Source: Methanosarcinales archaeon | Lineage (GTDB): Archaea; Halobacteriota; Syntropharchaeia; Alkanophagales; Methanospirareceae | DNA length: 19,449 bases | Direction: 5' to 3' | Assembly (NCBI GenBank): GCA_025464275.1 | Contig: JAODGR010000079.1 | Coordinates: 1-19,449, forward strand | Shown here: piece by piece, positions 1-7,746 of the stretch | Position numbering within the stretch: position 1 is the first letter of the stretch | Layout of the letters: each line of letters begins with the position of its first letter | Made by a program: the position numbers and the translations under genes | Notes under the pieces: model-generated | Database searches by the model: none | Told to the model about the DNA's origin: nothing | What the model saw: only the letters and a program-made list of their open reading frames with translations

Positions 1-690
1 TACGATGAAGATAGCGTCATACTCCTGACGTAACCGCTCAAACTCACGCCTGTCTATCTCCTAACCCACTGCTACCTCCACGCCAGCACGTTTATACGCT
101 TCTATCTCATCCCTCAATGCCTCATTTGGTAACCGATATGGCGGGATACCGGCGAAGAGCATACCTCCCTCTGACGGTAACTTCTCATATATCTTCACTC
201 CATAACCCCTAACCGCCAGTCGAAACGCAGCCGTCAGACCCGCAGGTCCTGCACCGATGACCGCCACCCGCTTGGTCCTCTCCTCACTCTCACCCCCACT
301 CTCACTCTTTCCATTGCTCTTTCCCTTACTCTTAACCGCTGAACCGCCCCTGCTGGCACAGGCATAATCACCCACGAATCGCTTGACTGCTGCAATGGCA
401 ACAGGAGCATCGAAGAATTTCCGCCGGCAGTTCGCTTCACACGGGTGATGGCATATCCGCCCGATAGAAGCGGGGAGTGGTATCGTCTCCATTATCAGTG
501 AATACGCCTCCTTATACCTCCGCTCCTCCACCAGCCTCAGATAGCCCTGGATGTCACAGCCCGCAGGACAGGCTGATATACACCTCGGTACTTCCCTCGC
601 TATACCAAATCCCTCCCCGGATTGCAGATATTCCTTATACGGAGCTATCCGCTCCACCGGTGGCACACGTGTGAGGGGCATGCTCTTCAT
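1..690 (-). CDS. GltD-like Fe-S/FAD NAD(P)H oxidoreductase subunit, partial, interrupted by an in-frame TAG
   Basis: Resembles the small subunit of glutamate synthase and the related electron-transfer subunits of the GltD family, which pass electrons between NAD(P)H, flavin and Fe-S clusters. Cysteines 37, 41, 45 and 80, 84, 88 form an N-terminal double Fe-S module. A Ser/Gly/Lys/Glu-rich linker (about residues 113-139) follows, then a dinucleotide-binding motif GAGPAG (146-151) and the conserved GGML-GIPPYRLP segment. Codon 210 (positions 63-61) is TAG. The same frame continues without another stop to the window edge and reads EIDRREFERLRQEYDAIFIV, which matches the next conserved block of the family (YDA-IFI). 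The true 3' end lies outside the window. The start ATG overlaps the xpb stop (ATGA, 687-690), so the two are probably co-translated. Electron partner and substrate cannot be told. It could instead be a pseudogene. Confidence 0.82.
61..63 (-). other. In-frame amber codon inside the GltD-like gene
   Basis: Reverse complement of cta gives TAG in the reading frame of the oxidoreductase. Coding potential and family similarity continue on both sides. Lys (AAG), Glu (GAG) or Gln (CAG) are each one substitution away, and family members have no fixed residue at this loop position. Possible causes are pyrrolysine insertion, another form of readthrough, a recent nonsense mutation, or an assembly error. 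The sequence alone does not decide between them. Confidence 0.85.
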
Positions 691-2432
691 CCATAAATGG
701 CGCCATCAAAGGTGTCGGTTATTACATACCGATAACCCTGCTCAGTGAGGAATAACTGCCTCTTAGCACCAAAATCCTGGTCCTTCGTCTCTTTACTGAC
801 CAGTGAATAGAAGAAAGCAGGAGAGCCATTATTCTTGGGTCGCAGTATCCTGCCCAGCCGCTGCGCCTCCTCCTGGCGTGAGCCGAAGGTACCCGATATC
901 TGGATTGCAACATTCGCATCCGGCAGATTAACCGCGAAGTTCGCCACCTTCGAGACCACTATCGTATCCACTTTACCCGCTCTGAAGTCATCATATAGCT
1001 GCATCCTCGCCCGATTTGAGGTCTTACCCGTCAGAAGCGGTGCATTTATCAGCTCCGCCACCTGCTTCAGCTGCTCTATGTACGTCCCAATTATCAATAT
1101 CCGGTCGCCCCTCGCACGGTGATGCTCCACTATCGCCCTTGTTATATCCAGCTTTCTCGGGTTCTCCGCTGCAATCCTGTATTTATTCCTCTCCGGTGCA
1201 AGTGCATACCTGAGCCTGAGCTCATCATCCATACCCACCCTTATCTCATTACATATCGCCTCCGCAATCCAGCCCTGCCGCTCCAGCTCCTTCCACGGCG
1301 CGTCGTAACGCTTGGGTCCGATAAGCGCGAATACATCCTTCTCCCTCCCATCTTCACGCACCAGTGTCGCAGTCAGTCCCAACCGCCTCTTCGCCTGCAG
1401 CTCCGCAGTCACCCTGAATACCGGTGCGGGTAACAGATGCACCTCATCATAAATTATCAATCCCCAGTTACGCTCATTGAAGAGTGTGAAATGCGGAAAG
1501 CTGTCATTATCACCCTCAACCGCCCCTCTCGGCCGGTATGTTAAAATCTGATATGTGGCAAGAGTTATCGGCTTTATCTCCTTCTTCTCGCCACTGTATT
1601 CTCCTATATCCTCTTCCTCCAGGTCGGTCTTGTCCAGCAGCTCATCACGCCACTGACGCGAAGCAACCGTACTGGTGGTGATGATCAGTGTATTTGTCTC
1701 CAGCTTCTCCATCACTCCTATCCCCACCACCGTCTTACCCGCACCACACGGGAGTACTACCACACCACTACCACCTGCCGCGCTACCACCTGCATAGAAC
1801 GCGTCTATCGCCTCCTGCTGATATCTGCGGAGCGAGAAGGGCAAGCCTGACCTCGTGGTGCTACGGAGATGCAGCGGGAAGAACTCACCCTCCACATACC
1901 CGACGAGGTCCTCTGCCGGGAATCCGATATCAGTTAGCGCCTTCTTTATGTAGCCCCGCGCACCCGGCTTCACCACCACCGTACATTCGTCTATCTGCTC
2001 CCCTGTGAGGTAACGCCGAACCGTCTTGTTCATTGTCACCTCCTTCAGCAGTATCTCATCTTCACTCCTGAGCACCAGTGCTCCATCCTGCTTCTCCAGT
2101 TTCAGACGCCCGTACCTCGATATGTAATCCTCTATATCCCTGATAACATTCCCTGGCACCTCGTACCTGCTGAAAGACTCCAGTGTCGCGATGATCTCCC
2201 CGGCAGTCATTCCTGCCGCTGCCGCATTCCAGAGTGATAAATTGGTTATTCGATAGATGTGCACATGCTCCGGGCTCTTTACCAGCTCGGCAAATCGTGC
2301 TATCGCATCGCGAGCAGCCTCAAATCCCGGATTGTCCACCTCCACCAGTATCGTCTTATCACTCTGCACGATCAGGGGTGAGGGAAACGCCCGTGGCTGG
2401 CTGCTCCCCATTCTCATCGCATCGTATCGCAT
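687..2432 (-). CDS. xpb: XPB/Rad25-type superfamily 2 DNA helicase
   Basis: ATP-dependent 3'-5' DNA helicase/translocase of the XPB (ERCC3) family, linked in archaea to DNA repair or transcription-coupled DNA opening. Length is 581 aa. Visible motifs in order: Walker A PCGAGKT (228-234), DEVH box (329-332), motif III plus the XPB RED motif in GLTATLVRED (352-361), and motif VI QRLGRILRPK (524-533). Residues about 15-140 form an N-terminal accessory domain that aligns with residues 397-520 of the divergent neighbour. The start at 2432 is the first ATG; M6 and M8 are alternatives. It overlaps the downstream GltD-like gene by four bases. A TATA-like element about 30 nt upstream would give a nearly leaderless mRNA. 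No Bax1-like nuclease gene, the common archaeal partner of XPB, is seen in this window. Confidence 0.95.
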   Translation of the reverse strand: MRYDAMRMGSSQPRAFPSPLIVQSDKTILVEVDNPGFEAARDAIARFAELVKSPEHVHIYRITNLSLWNAAAAGMTAGEIIATLESFSRYEVPGNVIRDIEDYISRYGRLKLEKQDGALVLRSEDEILLKEVTMNKTVRRYLTGEQIDECTVVVKPGARGYIKKALTDIGFPAEDLVGYVEGEFFPLHLRSTTRSGLPFSLRRYQQEAIDAFYAGGSAAGGSGVVVLPCGAGKTVVGIGVMEKLETNTLIITTSTVASRQWRDELLDKTDLEEEDIGEYSGEKKEIKPITLATYQILTYRPRGAVEGDNDSFPHFTLFNERNWGLIIYDEVHLLPAPVFRVTAELQAKRRLGLTATLVREDGREKDVFALIGPKRYDAPWKELERQGWIAEAICNEIRVGMDDELRLRYALAPERNKYRIAAENPRKLDITRAIVEHHRARGDRILIIGTYIEQLKQVAELINAPLLTGKTSNRARMQLYDDFRAGKVDTIVVSKVANFAVNLPDANVAIQISGTFGSRQEEAQRLGRILRPKNNGSPAFFYSLVSKETKDQDFGAKRQLFLTEQGYRYVITDTFDGAIYG

Positions 2433-2509
2433 GAATAATTTTTTAACTGTTTCTATCTCCTATAAAAGGTTTAAGGTATGAATACGAATAAGAATAAGAA
2501 TACGGAGGC
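2433..2509. promoter_or_regulatory. Divergent promoter between xpb and the WYL-domain gene
   Basis: The 77-nt spacer holds CCTATAAAAGG (2459-2469), a TATA element that reads acceptably on both strands. On the plus strand, transcription would start near 2490, about 20 nt before the 2510 ATG. On the minus strand, it would start near 2437, giving xpb a leader of only a few bases. An AT-rich stretch at 2434-2446 adds a second possible minus-strand element. Start sites are inferred from spacing only. Confidence 0.45.
2480..2503 (+). repeat. Four tandem hexamers (GAATAC/GAATAA) in a 5' leader
   Basis: GAATAC-GAATAA-GAATAA-GAATAC runs directly into the GGAGG ribosome binding site at 2504-2508. An ATG at 2478 opens an 11-codon ORF across the repeat whose TGA overlaps the 2510 start as ATGA. 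Repeat-number change would alter leader length but not the reading phase of the mini-ORF. Confidence 0.7.
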
Positions 2510-4573
2510 ATGAAGAAACAGAAGCGAAAGTCGAAGAAGAGGCAATTTATACTGGAGGAGCGGCTTTCAAAACTTAAAATCGCTGATATTATCGCTGTGG
2601 CATCACTGTGGGATATCAATACCGACTCTACAGATTCGATGGACAAGAAGGAGCTTATAAAATACGTCGCTGCCCATATGAGGCATAAAGAGCGGATAAA
2701 ACACGTTATAGCCTCCCTATCCGAGCGTGAGAAGCTGATATTGGGCGTCTTCTCCATCAATAGCTGGTCTATCGAGGCATCTTACCTGTATGAGTATGGA
2801 ATAGAGGAGTCAGAGCTGGGCTTATGCCCCTATAATGTCTTCTCTTATGACTTCTCGTATTACCCTCGCAGGTCTGAGCTCAAGCCCAAAGGGCTGCTTG
2901 GATTACTACTGCTCGTCAGGAAGCGGAAATACAGCTCCCATGGACCTATCGTATACATCGTCCCCTCTGAATTCCGGGATGCGATAAAAGCGGAATTCGC
3001 AGCGAGACCCAGCATAGAGGAGATGTACGTGGGGGACGGGGATACGAGGATAACGATAAGAGATAGGAGATATGAAGGATACACACTACTGAATGACCTC
3101 TTTACCCTGCTATCACTCGCTGCAACTGGTATCCAGCTCACACCGGCACGGGCTGAGATACCAAAGCGAACAGCGGAGAAGATACAGGAGATGCTGACAG
3201 TGAAGAGCAGGGATAGGCTGGATTCACTGATTAGGCTCGCTTACGATTTGAATCTCGTCACTGAACGCATCCAGAATGGCAAACCCGTGCTGATGGTGAG
3301 AGAGGAAGCCGAGAAGTTCCTGATGCTGAGCAGGGAGGAGAGGGTACGTCTCATACTCGATGCCTTAACCCGCTATTATAACAGAGCAGAGCGGGCTATC
3401 TTGCATGAACTGAAGGCACTGGAGCCTGACGTATGGTATGACCATGCCACATTTTATAAAATGATGAGGAATCTTCTCCTGTTACGAGATGAGGACCGCA
3501 TAGATTGGCTATTTGAGCATCCAATTTCCATCGCGCGGAGTAGAGTCTTCAAACATCTAAGACAACTGGGGCTGCTGGAAGAAGGCAAGCTCTATGGTGG
3601 TGACAGCGAAGCTCCCAGGGAGGTATTCTGTCTAAAGCCACCTCTCTTCGGATCCACTACGGAGGCGGATCGAGGTGGAGATGGAGATGGGGAGAGAGGG
3701 CTCATCGTGCAGCCGAACTTCGAGGTGATTGCACTGCCCGAGACTTCTGATTACGCACTCTTCTTGTTAAGTCGCTTCGCTGAGTTGAAATCCATAGATA
3801 GAGTCCGTATCTTCATGCTCACCAGGAGAGCACTATTGAACGCAATGGATAACGGCATCACCCTTGCAAAGATGATTGAATTCCTCGAGCGGGAGGCGAA
3901 GACCGAGATACCTCAGAATGTACTCTACACACTGAAGGACTGGGGTGAACAGTACGGCAGGGTAGAGCTGAGAGCAGGGCTGTTCCTCCAAGCAGACCCT
4001 GAACTGATGGCGGTGATAAAAGAGAAGGAGCAGATAAAGCGGCATCTATTGAAAGAGCTCTCCGATTCCATGGTGATACTGGACCCCTCCCACCGTGGAG
4101 TGGCTGCAGAATTGATAAAGGAGGAATCGCTCATCTATATCGAAGCAGATGATGCGGTAACGGCTACCGAAGTGGAGAGGGCGATAGGAGAGTATGTGGT
4201 GCGGAGACCTTCTCACACCTTATTCGTGATAAGAGAGGAGGATGTGGATAGATGCCATGAGGCACTGAAGAAGAGGGGGATATTTCCTCGCAATTACATG
4301 CTCCAGTCGAAAGGAGGAGGCGAAGGAGGCGAACCACATGCTCCCACTCATAACTATACCATGCTACGGAAACGGAAACGGCTCTTGATAGAAGAAGCGA
4401 TAAGGGGAGAAAAGATGCTACGAATGGTCTATCTCTCAGGCGGGTATAGAGAGACCGAGCGACTGGTAGTGCCTTATAGAGTGGATGAGCAGTACATGGA
4501 GGGCTACTGCCATCTGAGGGAGGAGCATCGGGTATTCCGACTGGACAGGATAAAATGGCTGGAGATGGTCTGA
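2510..4573 (+). CDS. Helicase-associated-domain protein with C-terminal WYL-type domain
   Basis: A 687-aa protein without Walker motifs. The N-terminus is very basic (first 12 residues). A long helical region follows, with winged-helix-like stretches. Residues 397-520 align with the N-terminus of the divergent XPB: shared LIVQ, RFAEL, the R-L-NA-G-T pattern and YGR followed by an acidic/Leu-rich tail. This corresponds to the XPB/Ssl2 N-terminal (Helicase_C_3-like) accessory domain. Residues about 624-687 look like a WYL domain (EEAIR...LVVPY...EGYCHLR...FRLDRI), a ligand-sensing fold common in regulators tied to DNA damage and phage defence. The GGAGG ribosome binding site lies only 1 nt from ATG, but no other Met is close. 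Inferred role: a DNA-binding partner or regulator of the helicase. Its precise function is not known to me. Confidence 0.85.
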   Translation: MKKQKRKSKKRQFILEERLSKLKIADIIAVASLWDINTDSTDSMDKKELIKYVAAHMRHKERIKHVIASLSEREKLILGVFSINSWSIEASYLYEYGIEESELGLCPYNVFSYDFSYYPRRSELKPKGLLGLLLLVRKRKYSSHGPIVYIVPSEFRDAIKAEFAARPSIEEMYVGDGDTRITIRDRRYEGYTLLNDLFTLLSLAATGIQLTPARAEIPKRTAEKIQEMLTVKSRDRLDSLIRLAYDLNLVTERIQNGKPVLMVREEAEKFLMLSREERVRLILDALTRYYNRAERAILHELKALEPDVWYDHATFYKMMRNLLLLRDEDRIDWLFEHPISIARSRVFKHLRQLGLLEEGKLYGGDSEAPREVFCLKPPLFGSTTEADRGGDGDGERGLIVQPNFEVIALPETSDYALFLLSRFAELKSIDRVRIFMLTRRALLNAMDNGITLAKMIEFLEREAKTEIPQNVLYTLKDWGEQYGRVELRAGLFLQADPELMAVIKEKEQIKRHLLKELSDSMVILDPSHRGVAAELIKEESLIYIEADDAVTATEVERAIGEYVVRRPSHTLFVIREEDVDRCHEALKKRGIFPRNYMLQSKGGGEGGEPHAPTHNYTMLRKRKRLLIEEAIRGEKMLRMVYLSGGYRETERLVVPYRVDEQYMEGYCHLREEHRVFRLDRIKWLEMV

Positions 4574-4610
4574 GCATCCGATGCAGATAGATATAAATCT
4601 GTTAACTTAA

Positions 4611-4666
4611 CTGTTACCTGTTACCCGTTACCTGTTACCCGTTACCTGTTAACCGTAAACCGTAAA
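4611..4666 (+). repeat. Heptamer tandem array upstream of the radical SAM gene
   Basis: Eight consecutive 7-nt units: CTGTTAC, CTGTTAC, CCGTTAC, CTGTTAC, CCGTTAC, CTGTTAA, CCGTAAA, CCGTAAA. Single flanking copies of the GTTAAC core lie at 4601-4606 and 4674-4679. The array occupies the 164-nt spacer between the WYL gene and the TATA box of the Tes-like gene. It may be a simple repeat or a multi-site binding region. Confidence 0.9.
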
Positions 4667-4685
4667 GTAAATCGTTAACTTTATC

Positions 4686-4693
4686 TTTATATA
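4686..4693 (+). promoter_or_regulatory. TATA box for the Tes-like radical SAM gene
   Basis: TTTATATA matches the archaeal TATA consensus. A start near 4712-4715 would leave a leader of roughly 25 nt containing GGAG (4727-4730), 7 nt before the 4738 ATG. Called from sequence and spacing only. Confidence 0.6.
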
Positions 4694-4737
4694 CTCGCTT
4701 GTCTTCCTTATTAAAGGATAAATAAAGGAGAGGGGAG

Positions 4738-6228
4738 ATGAGGACTAAATCGCTGTGCCCGGTGTGTTTAGAAGTTATAGATGCAGAGGTGTATGAATCG
4801 GATGGTAAAATCCTGATAAAGAAGAGGTGTGAGAAGCACGGCGAGTTCGATGATGTATACTGGTCTGATGCCTCACTCTATTATAAGTTCGCAAAATGGA
4901 TGTACACTGGTAATGCAGGTATCAGAATCACGAACACGGAGAAGGGCTGCCCTTATGACTGCGGACTCTGCCCAAGGCACAAGAGCTCGACGATGCTCGC
5001 CATTATAGACCTCACAAACAGGTGCAACCAGCACTGCCCCACATGTTTCGCAAATGCCGCAGCGGCAGGCTACCTGTATGAACCTTCAATGGAGCAGTTG
5101 CGGGAGATGATGAAGCTCCTCAGGAGTGAGGTGCCACCCTGCCCGGCAATTCAATTCGCAGGTGGTGAACCCACGATAAGGGATGGCTTTGTGGACATAG
5201 TGCGAATGGCACGTGGTATTGGATTCTCTCACATCCAGGTCGCCACAAACGGGATAGCCATGGCGAAGAGCGAGCAGTTCTGCCGTGAGATCGCTGAGGC
5301 TGGGTTGCATACCGTTTATTTACAGTTCGATGGCGTCACCGATGAGCCTTACAGGGTATTACGGGGCATACCCGCATTGAAGACGAAGTTGAAGGCGATT
5401 GAGAACTGTCGCAGAGCAGGTCTAAAGAGCGTTGTACTTGTACCCACCCTCATGAGAGGTGTAAATGACCATCAGATTGGCGATATGGTGAGATTCGCGG
5501 CAGAGAACCTGGATATAGTCCGCGGCGTGAACGCCCAGCCCATCTCCTTCGAGGGCAGGGTGGATGAGAGCGAGCGGAGGAGAGGTAGGATAACAATTCC
5601 CGATTATATAAAAGCTCTGGAAGAGCAGACGGGGGGAGAGATACCCCGGGAGAGCTTCTATCCCGTACCCTTCGTCGTGGCTATCTCGCATTTCGTGGAA
5701 GCATGGAAGGGCGTGCCACAGCTGGAATTCTCTGTTCATCCACACTGCGGTGCCGCCACCTATGTCTTCGTAGAAGACGGTAAGTTCATTCCGATAACCG
5801 AGTTCATAGACGTTGAGGGGTTGATGGAGTTCATAGAAGCTCAGGCGGAGGAGATGAGGGGGTCGAGGATAGGGAAACTGAAGGCGATGACCCGGATAAT
5901 GACCCAGGGTAAGAAGTTTATAGACTATGATAAGGCGCCTTCTGGCTTCGATAAATTCACGTTGACCAATATCCTGGATAAAGGTAATCGCGATTCACTG
6001 GCGGAATTCCATCGCAGAGCTCTATTCATCGGTGCCATGCACTTCCAGGACCCTTACAACTTCGACCTGAAACGGGTGCAGAGGTGCGGTATCCATTACG
6101 CCACGCCTGATGGCAGAATAATCCCCTTCTGCTCATACAATGCCATCCACCGCCGGTCTGTGGAGAAGGCTTTCGCCACCTCTCTCCATTCTCGTGCCCC
6201 TGATTCTCATGATGATGAGGATGAATGA
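4738..6228 (+). CDS. tes: Radical SAM protein, tetraether lipid synthase (Tes/MJ0619) family
   Basis: A 496-aa radical SAM enzyme of the MJ0619 group. In methanogens that group includes Tes, which joins the phytanyl chains of archaeal diether lipids into GDGT membrane-spanning lipids. MJ0619 itself was earlier linked to pterin methylation. Visible: N-terminal CPVC (7-10) and C31, a second cysteine set CPYDCGLC (71-78), the radical SAM triad C96-x3-C100-x2-C103 in a TNRCNQHCPTCF context, the SAM-contacting GGEPT (142-146), a HPHCG site (C337), and the C-terminal C450/C465 in RCGIHYATPDGRIIPFC. The extra cysteines imply several Fe-S clusters beside the radical SAM cluster. The C-terminus is acidic. 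It has its own promoter, and its stop codon is 1 nt from the convergent RNase P gene. The pterin-modifying paralogue is the main alternative. Confidence 0.8.
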   Translation: MRTKSLCPVCLEVIDAEVYESDGKILIKKRCEKHGEFDDVYWSDASLYYKFAKWMYTGNAGIRITNTEKGCPYDCGLCPRHKSSTMLAIIDLTNRCNQHCPTCFANAAAAGYLYEPSMEQLREMMKLLRSEVPPCPAIQFAGGEPTIRDGFVDIVRMARGIGFSHIQVATNGIAMAKSEQFCREIAEAGLHTVYLQFDGVTDEPYRVLRGIPALKTKLKAIENCRRAGLKSVVLVPTLMRGVNDHQIGDMVRFAAENLDIVRGVNAQPISFEGRVDESERRRGRITIPDYIKALEEQTGGEIPRESFYPVPFVVAISHFVEAWKGVPQLEFSVHPHCGAATYVFVEDGKFIPITEFIDVEGLMEFIEAQAEEMRGSRIGKLKAMTRIMTQGKKFIDYDKAPSGFDKFTLTNILDKGNRDSLAEFHRRALFIGAMHFQDPYNFDLKRVQRCGIHYATPDGRIIPFCSYNAIHRRSVEKAFATSLHSRAPDSHDDEDE

Positions 6229-6229
6229 C

Positions 6230-6553
6230 TCATCTCTGCCCGCTTTGGCTTCGCTTCGATGTGTACGGGCGTCTCATCTGCCTCCCGCATCTCAGGCACG
6301 TGGTGGTGATATATTCACCCCTGAGCCGAACACGCATGTTCCTGCCCGGTATCAGGTAGGAGTTACAGCTCTTACAGATGCGCATCTTTAAATGACCGGG
6401 TATTCGGACACGGTATCGCATTCCAATCCTTCGGGCGAGTTGGACGTATCTGTCACTCCTGTCTTCTCTCCCCCGAGCCGCTTCCTGCTCTGCAAGCTCG
6501 AATAGGCGCTTTATCCTGCGCTGTGCTATGCTCCTGAAACTCTCACCCGTCAT
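6230..6553 (-). CDS. rnp4: RNase P protein component 4 (Rpp21/Rpr2)
   Basis: A protein subunit of archaeal RNase P, which trims the 5' leader of pre-tRNA; Rpp21 works paired with Rpp29. It is 107 aa and basic, with an N-terminal helical region (AQRRIKRLFELAEQEA, then YVQLARRIGMRYRVRIP) and a zinc ribbon with C60-x2-C63 and C86-x2-C89, as in the family. Its ATG overlaps the stop of the upstream glycosyltransferase gene (ATGA, 6550-6553), so translation is probably coupled. The Rpp29 subunit is encoded separately at 13154-13474. Confidence 0.9.
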   Translation of the reverse strand: MTGESFRSIAQRRIKRLFELAEQEAARGREDRSDRYVQLARRIGMRYRVRIPGHLKMRICKSCNSYLIPGRNMRVRLRGEYITTTCLRCGRQMRRPYTSKRSQSGQR

Positions 6554-7653
6554 CGCCCTTCCTCATTCAATATCTCAAATAACTGGATGAACTTCCTGGC
6601 TATATTCAACCCGGAATGCTCATTTACATACGCTCTCGTATTCTTCATGATCTCTTTATATCTCCGGTCCTCGTTGAACACGCTCTCTATACTTGACCTG
6701 AGCTCCTCATCCGTTCTGAACTGATATATTATACCCCTCAGAGTCTCAACAAAGGGAGAATCACGCGCTACCATCGGGCAACCTGAGCCAAGGCACTGGA
6801 ACGCTGTGCTTGATACTGTAACAGTGTTGGGTTTGGTCGGTTTATTATAAAACAGGAGGTCAGAGGCGTATAAATATTCATATAGCCTGCCTATATCTGG
6901 ATTCTCCTCCCTTAGCTGGATTATCTCAATATCCGCATTCGCCTTCTTAAGGCGCCTCCATCTCTCAAGAGCTTCTGGATGCCTGGTCACCACCAGTATT
7001 AGTAATGGATAATCCTTATGCAGTTCCTTCAGTATATCAAATTTATCAGCACCGAATTTTGATGTGGGACCAAAAAGGAAGATGATTCTCCTATCCAGAG
7101 GCAAGCCCAATTTTTCTCGACATTCTATCTTTATCCTCCTCTTATCCTCAGCCCCTTCTCCTCCTCTCCAGGGAAGGCATGGAAATGGGATTATATGTAT
7201 AATCTCCTCCGGATAGGCGAGCTTTAAAAAATTGTAGTACCGCTCATCGAAACACACTATTGCATCCCAGTCAAACTGATAGAATGAGGGGTCCTCTTTC
7301 AGGTTACCATCATGGATCACGGTGACCGTCTTTGCTCTCCTCTTTATCCAGTGAAATATCTTACCAAGATGGTCCTGAGGCAGCATGCCAAGGTCTTCCA
7401 CTATAAAAAATTCATACTCATGGCAGAGGAAAGGAGTGGCAAGGAGCTCCGGGTTCTTAGCCGATGAGAGAGTGAAACATCTTATCACATAATCCTCATC
7501 CTCGCCCACTATCGCAGTGCCATGAATGCTCTCTCTGAAGAAGGTGAAGACCACCACCTCGTGCCCCAACTCTATAAAACTCCGCCCAATCAGTTCAGAA
7601 TGTATCGCAGCGCCCGAATCCGTGTTCCATGCACCCATGATTCCTATCTTCAT
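6550..7653 (-). CDS. GT-B fold glycosyltransferase, family 4-like
   Basis: Probably transfers a sugar from a nucleotide donor in surface glycan, glycolipid or N-glycan assembly; donor and acceptor are unknown. It is 367 aa from the chosen start. The N-terminus MKIGIMGAWNTDSGAAIHSE...FIELGHEV is a typical GT-B opening strand and helix. The centre FLFGPTSKFGADKFDILKEL is the start of the second Rossmann lobe. GCPMVARDSPFVETLRG (291 onward) corresponds to the donor-binding segment. No membrane segment is seen. A longer GTG-initiated frame begins at 7680. I chose ATG 7653 because GGAGGT (7664-7669 on the minus strand) precedes it and the protein then starts at the conserved strand. Overlap with rnp4 suggests one transcript. 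Confidence 0.82.
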   Translation of the reverse strand: MKIGIMGAWNTDSGAAIHSELIGRSFIELGHEVVVFTFFRESIHGTAIVGEDEDYVIRCFTLSSAKNPELLATPFLCHEYEFFIVEDLGMLPQDHLGKIFHWIKRRAKTVTVIHDGNLKEDPSFYQFDWDAIVCFDERYYNFLKLAYPEEIIHIIPFPCLPWRGGEGAEDKRRIKIECREKLGLPLDRRIIFLFGPTSKFGADKFDILKELHKDYPLLILVVTRHPEALERWRRLKKANADIEIIQLREENPDIGRLYEYLYASDLLFYNKPTKPNTVTVSSTAFQCLGSGCPMVARDSPFVETLRGIIYQFRTDEELRSSIESVFNEDRRYKEIMKNTRAYVNEHSGLNIARKFIQLFEILNEEGR

Positions 7654-7746
7654 CACCCTCTCTACCTCCTTTCCTTTCACTTCCTCTTATTTTTATTTTT
7701 ATGTATGGTCCCGTTTATCTTTGATAGAGAGAGTGGAAAAAATAAC
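7654..7746. promoter_or_regulatory. Divergent spacer between the glycosyltransferase and nfu genes
   Basis: An A/T-rich tract at 7690-7706 reads CATAAAAATAAAAATAAG on the minus strand, about 45 nt from the glycosyltransferase ATG. On the plus strand it reads TTTTTATGTATGG, about 40 nt before nfu. Each is only a weak TATA candidate. Confidence 0.3.

Noticed and set aside
4164..4577. 137-codon frame antisense to the WYL-domain end
   Set aside because: Pro/Ser-rich translation without similarity; the sense strand encodes a coherent WYL-type domain.
4611..4666. CRISPR array
   Set aside because: Units are 7 nt with no spacers between them; this is a simple tandem repeat.
7654..7680. GTG start extending the glycosyltransferase by nine residues
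   Set aside because: The extension is basically the ribosome binding site translated (GGAGGT lies within it); the conserved beta-strand begins at ATG 7653.
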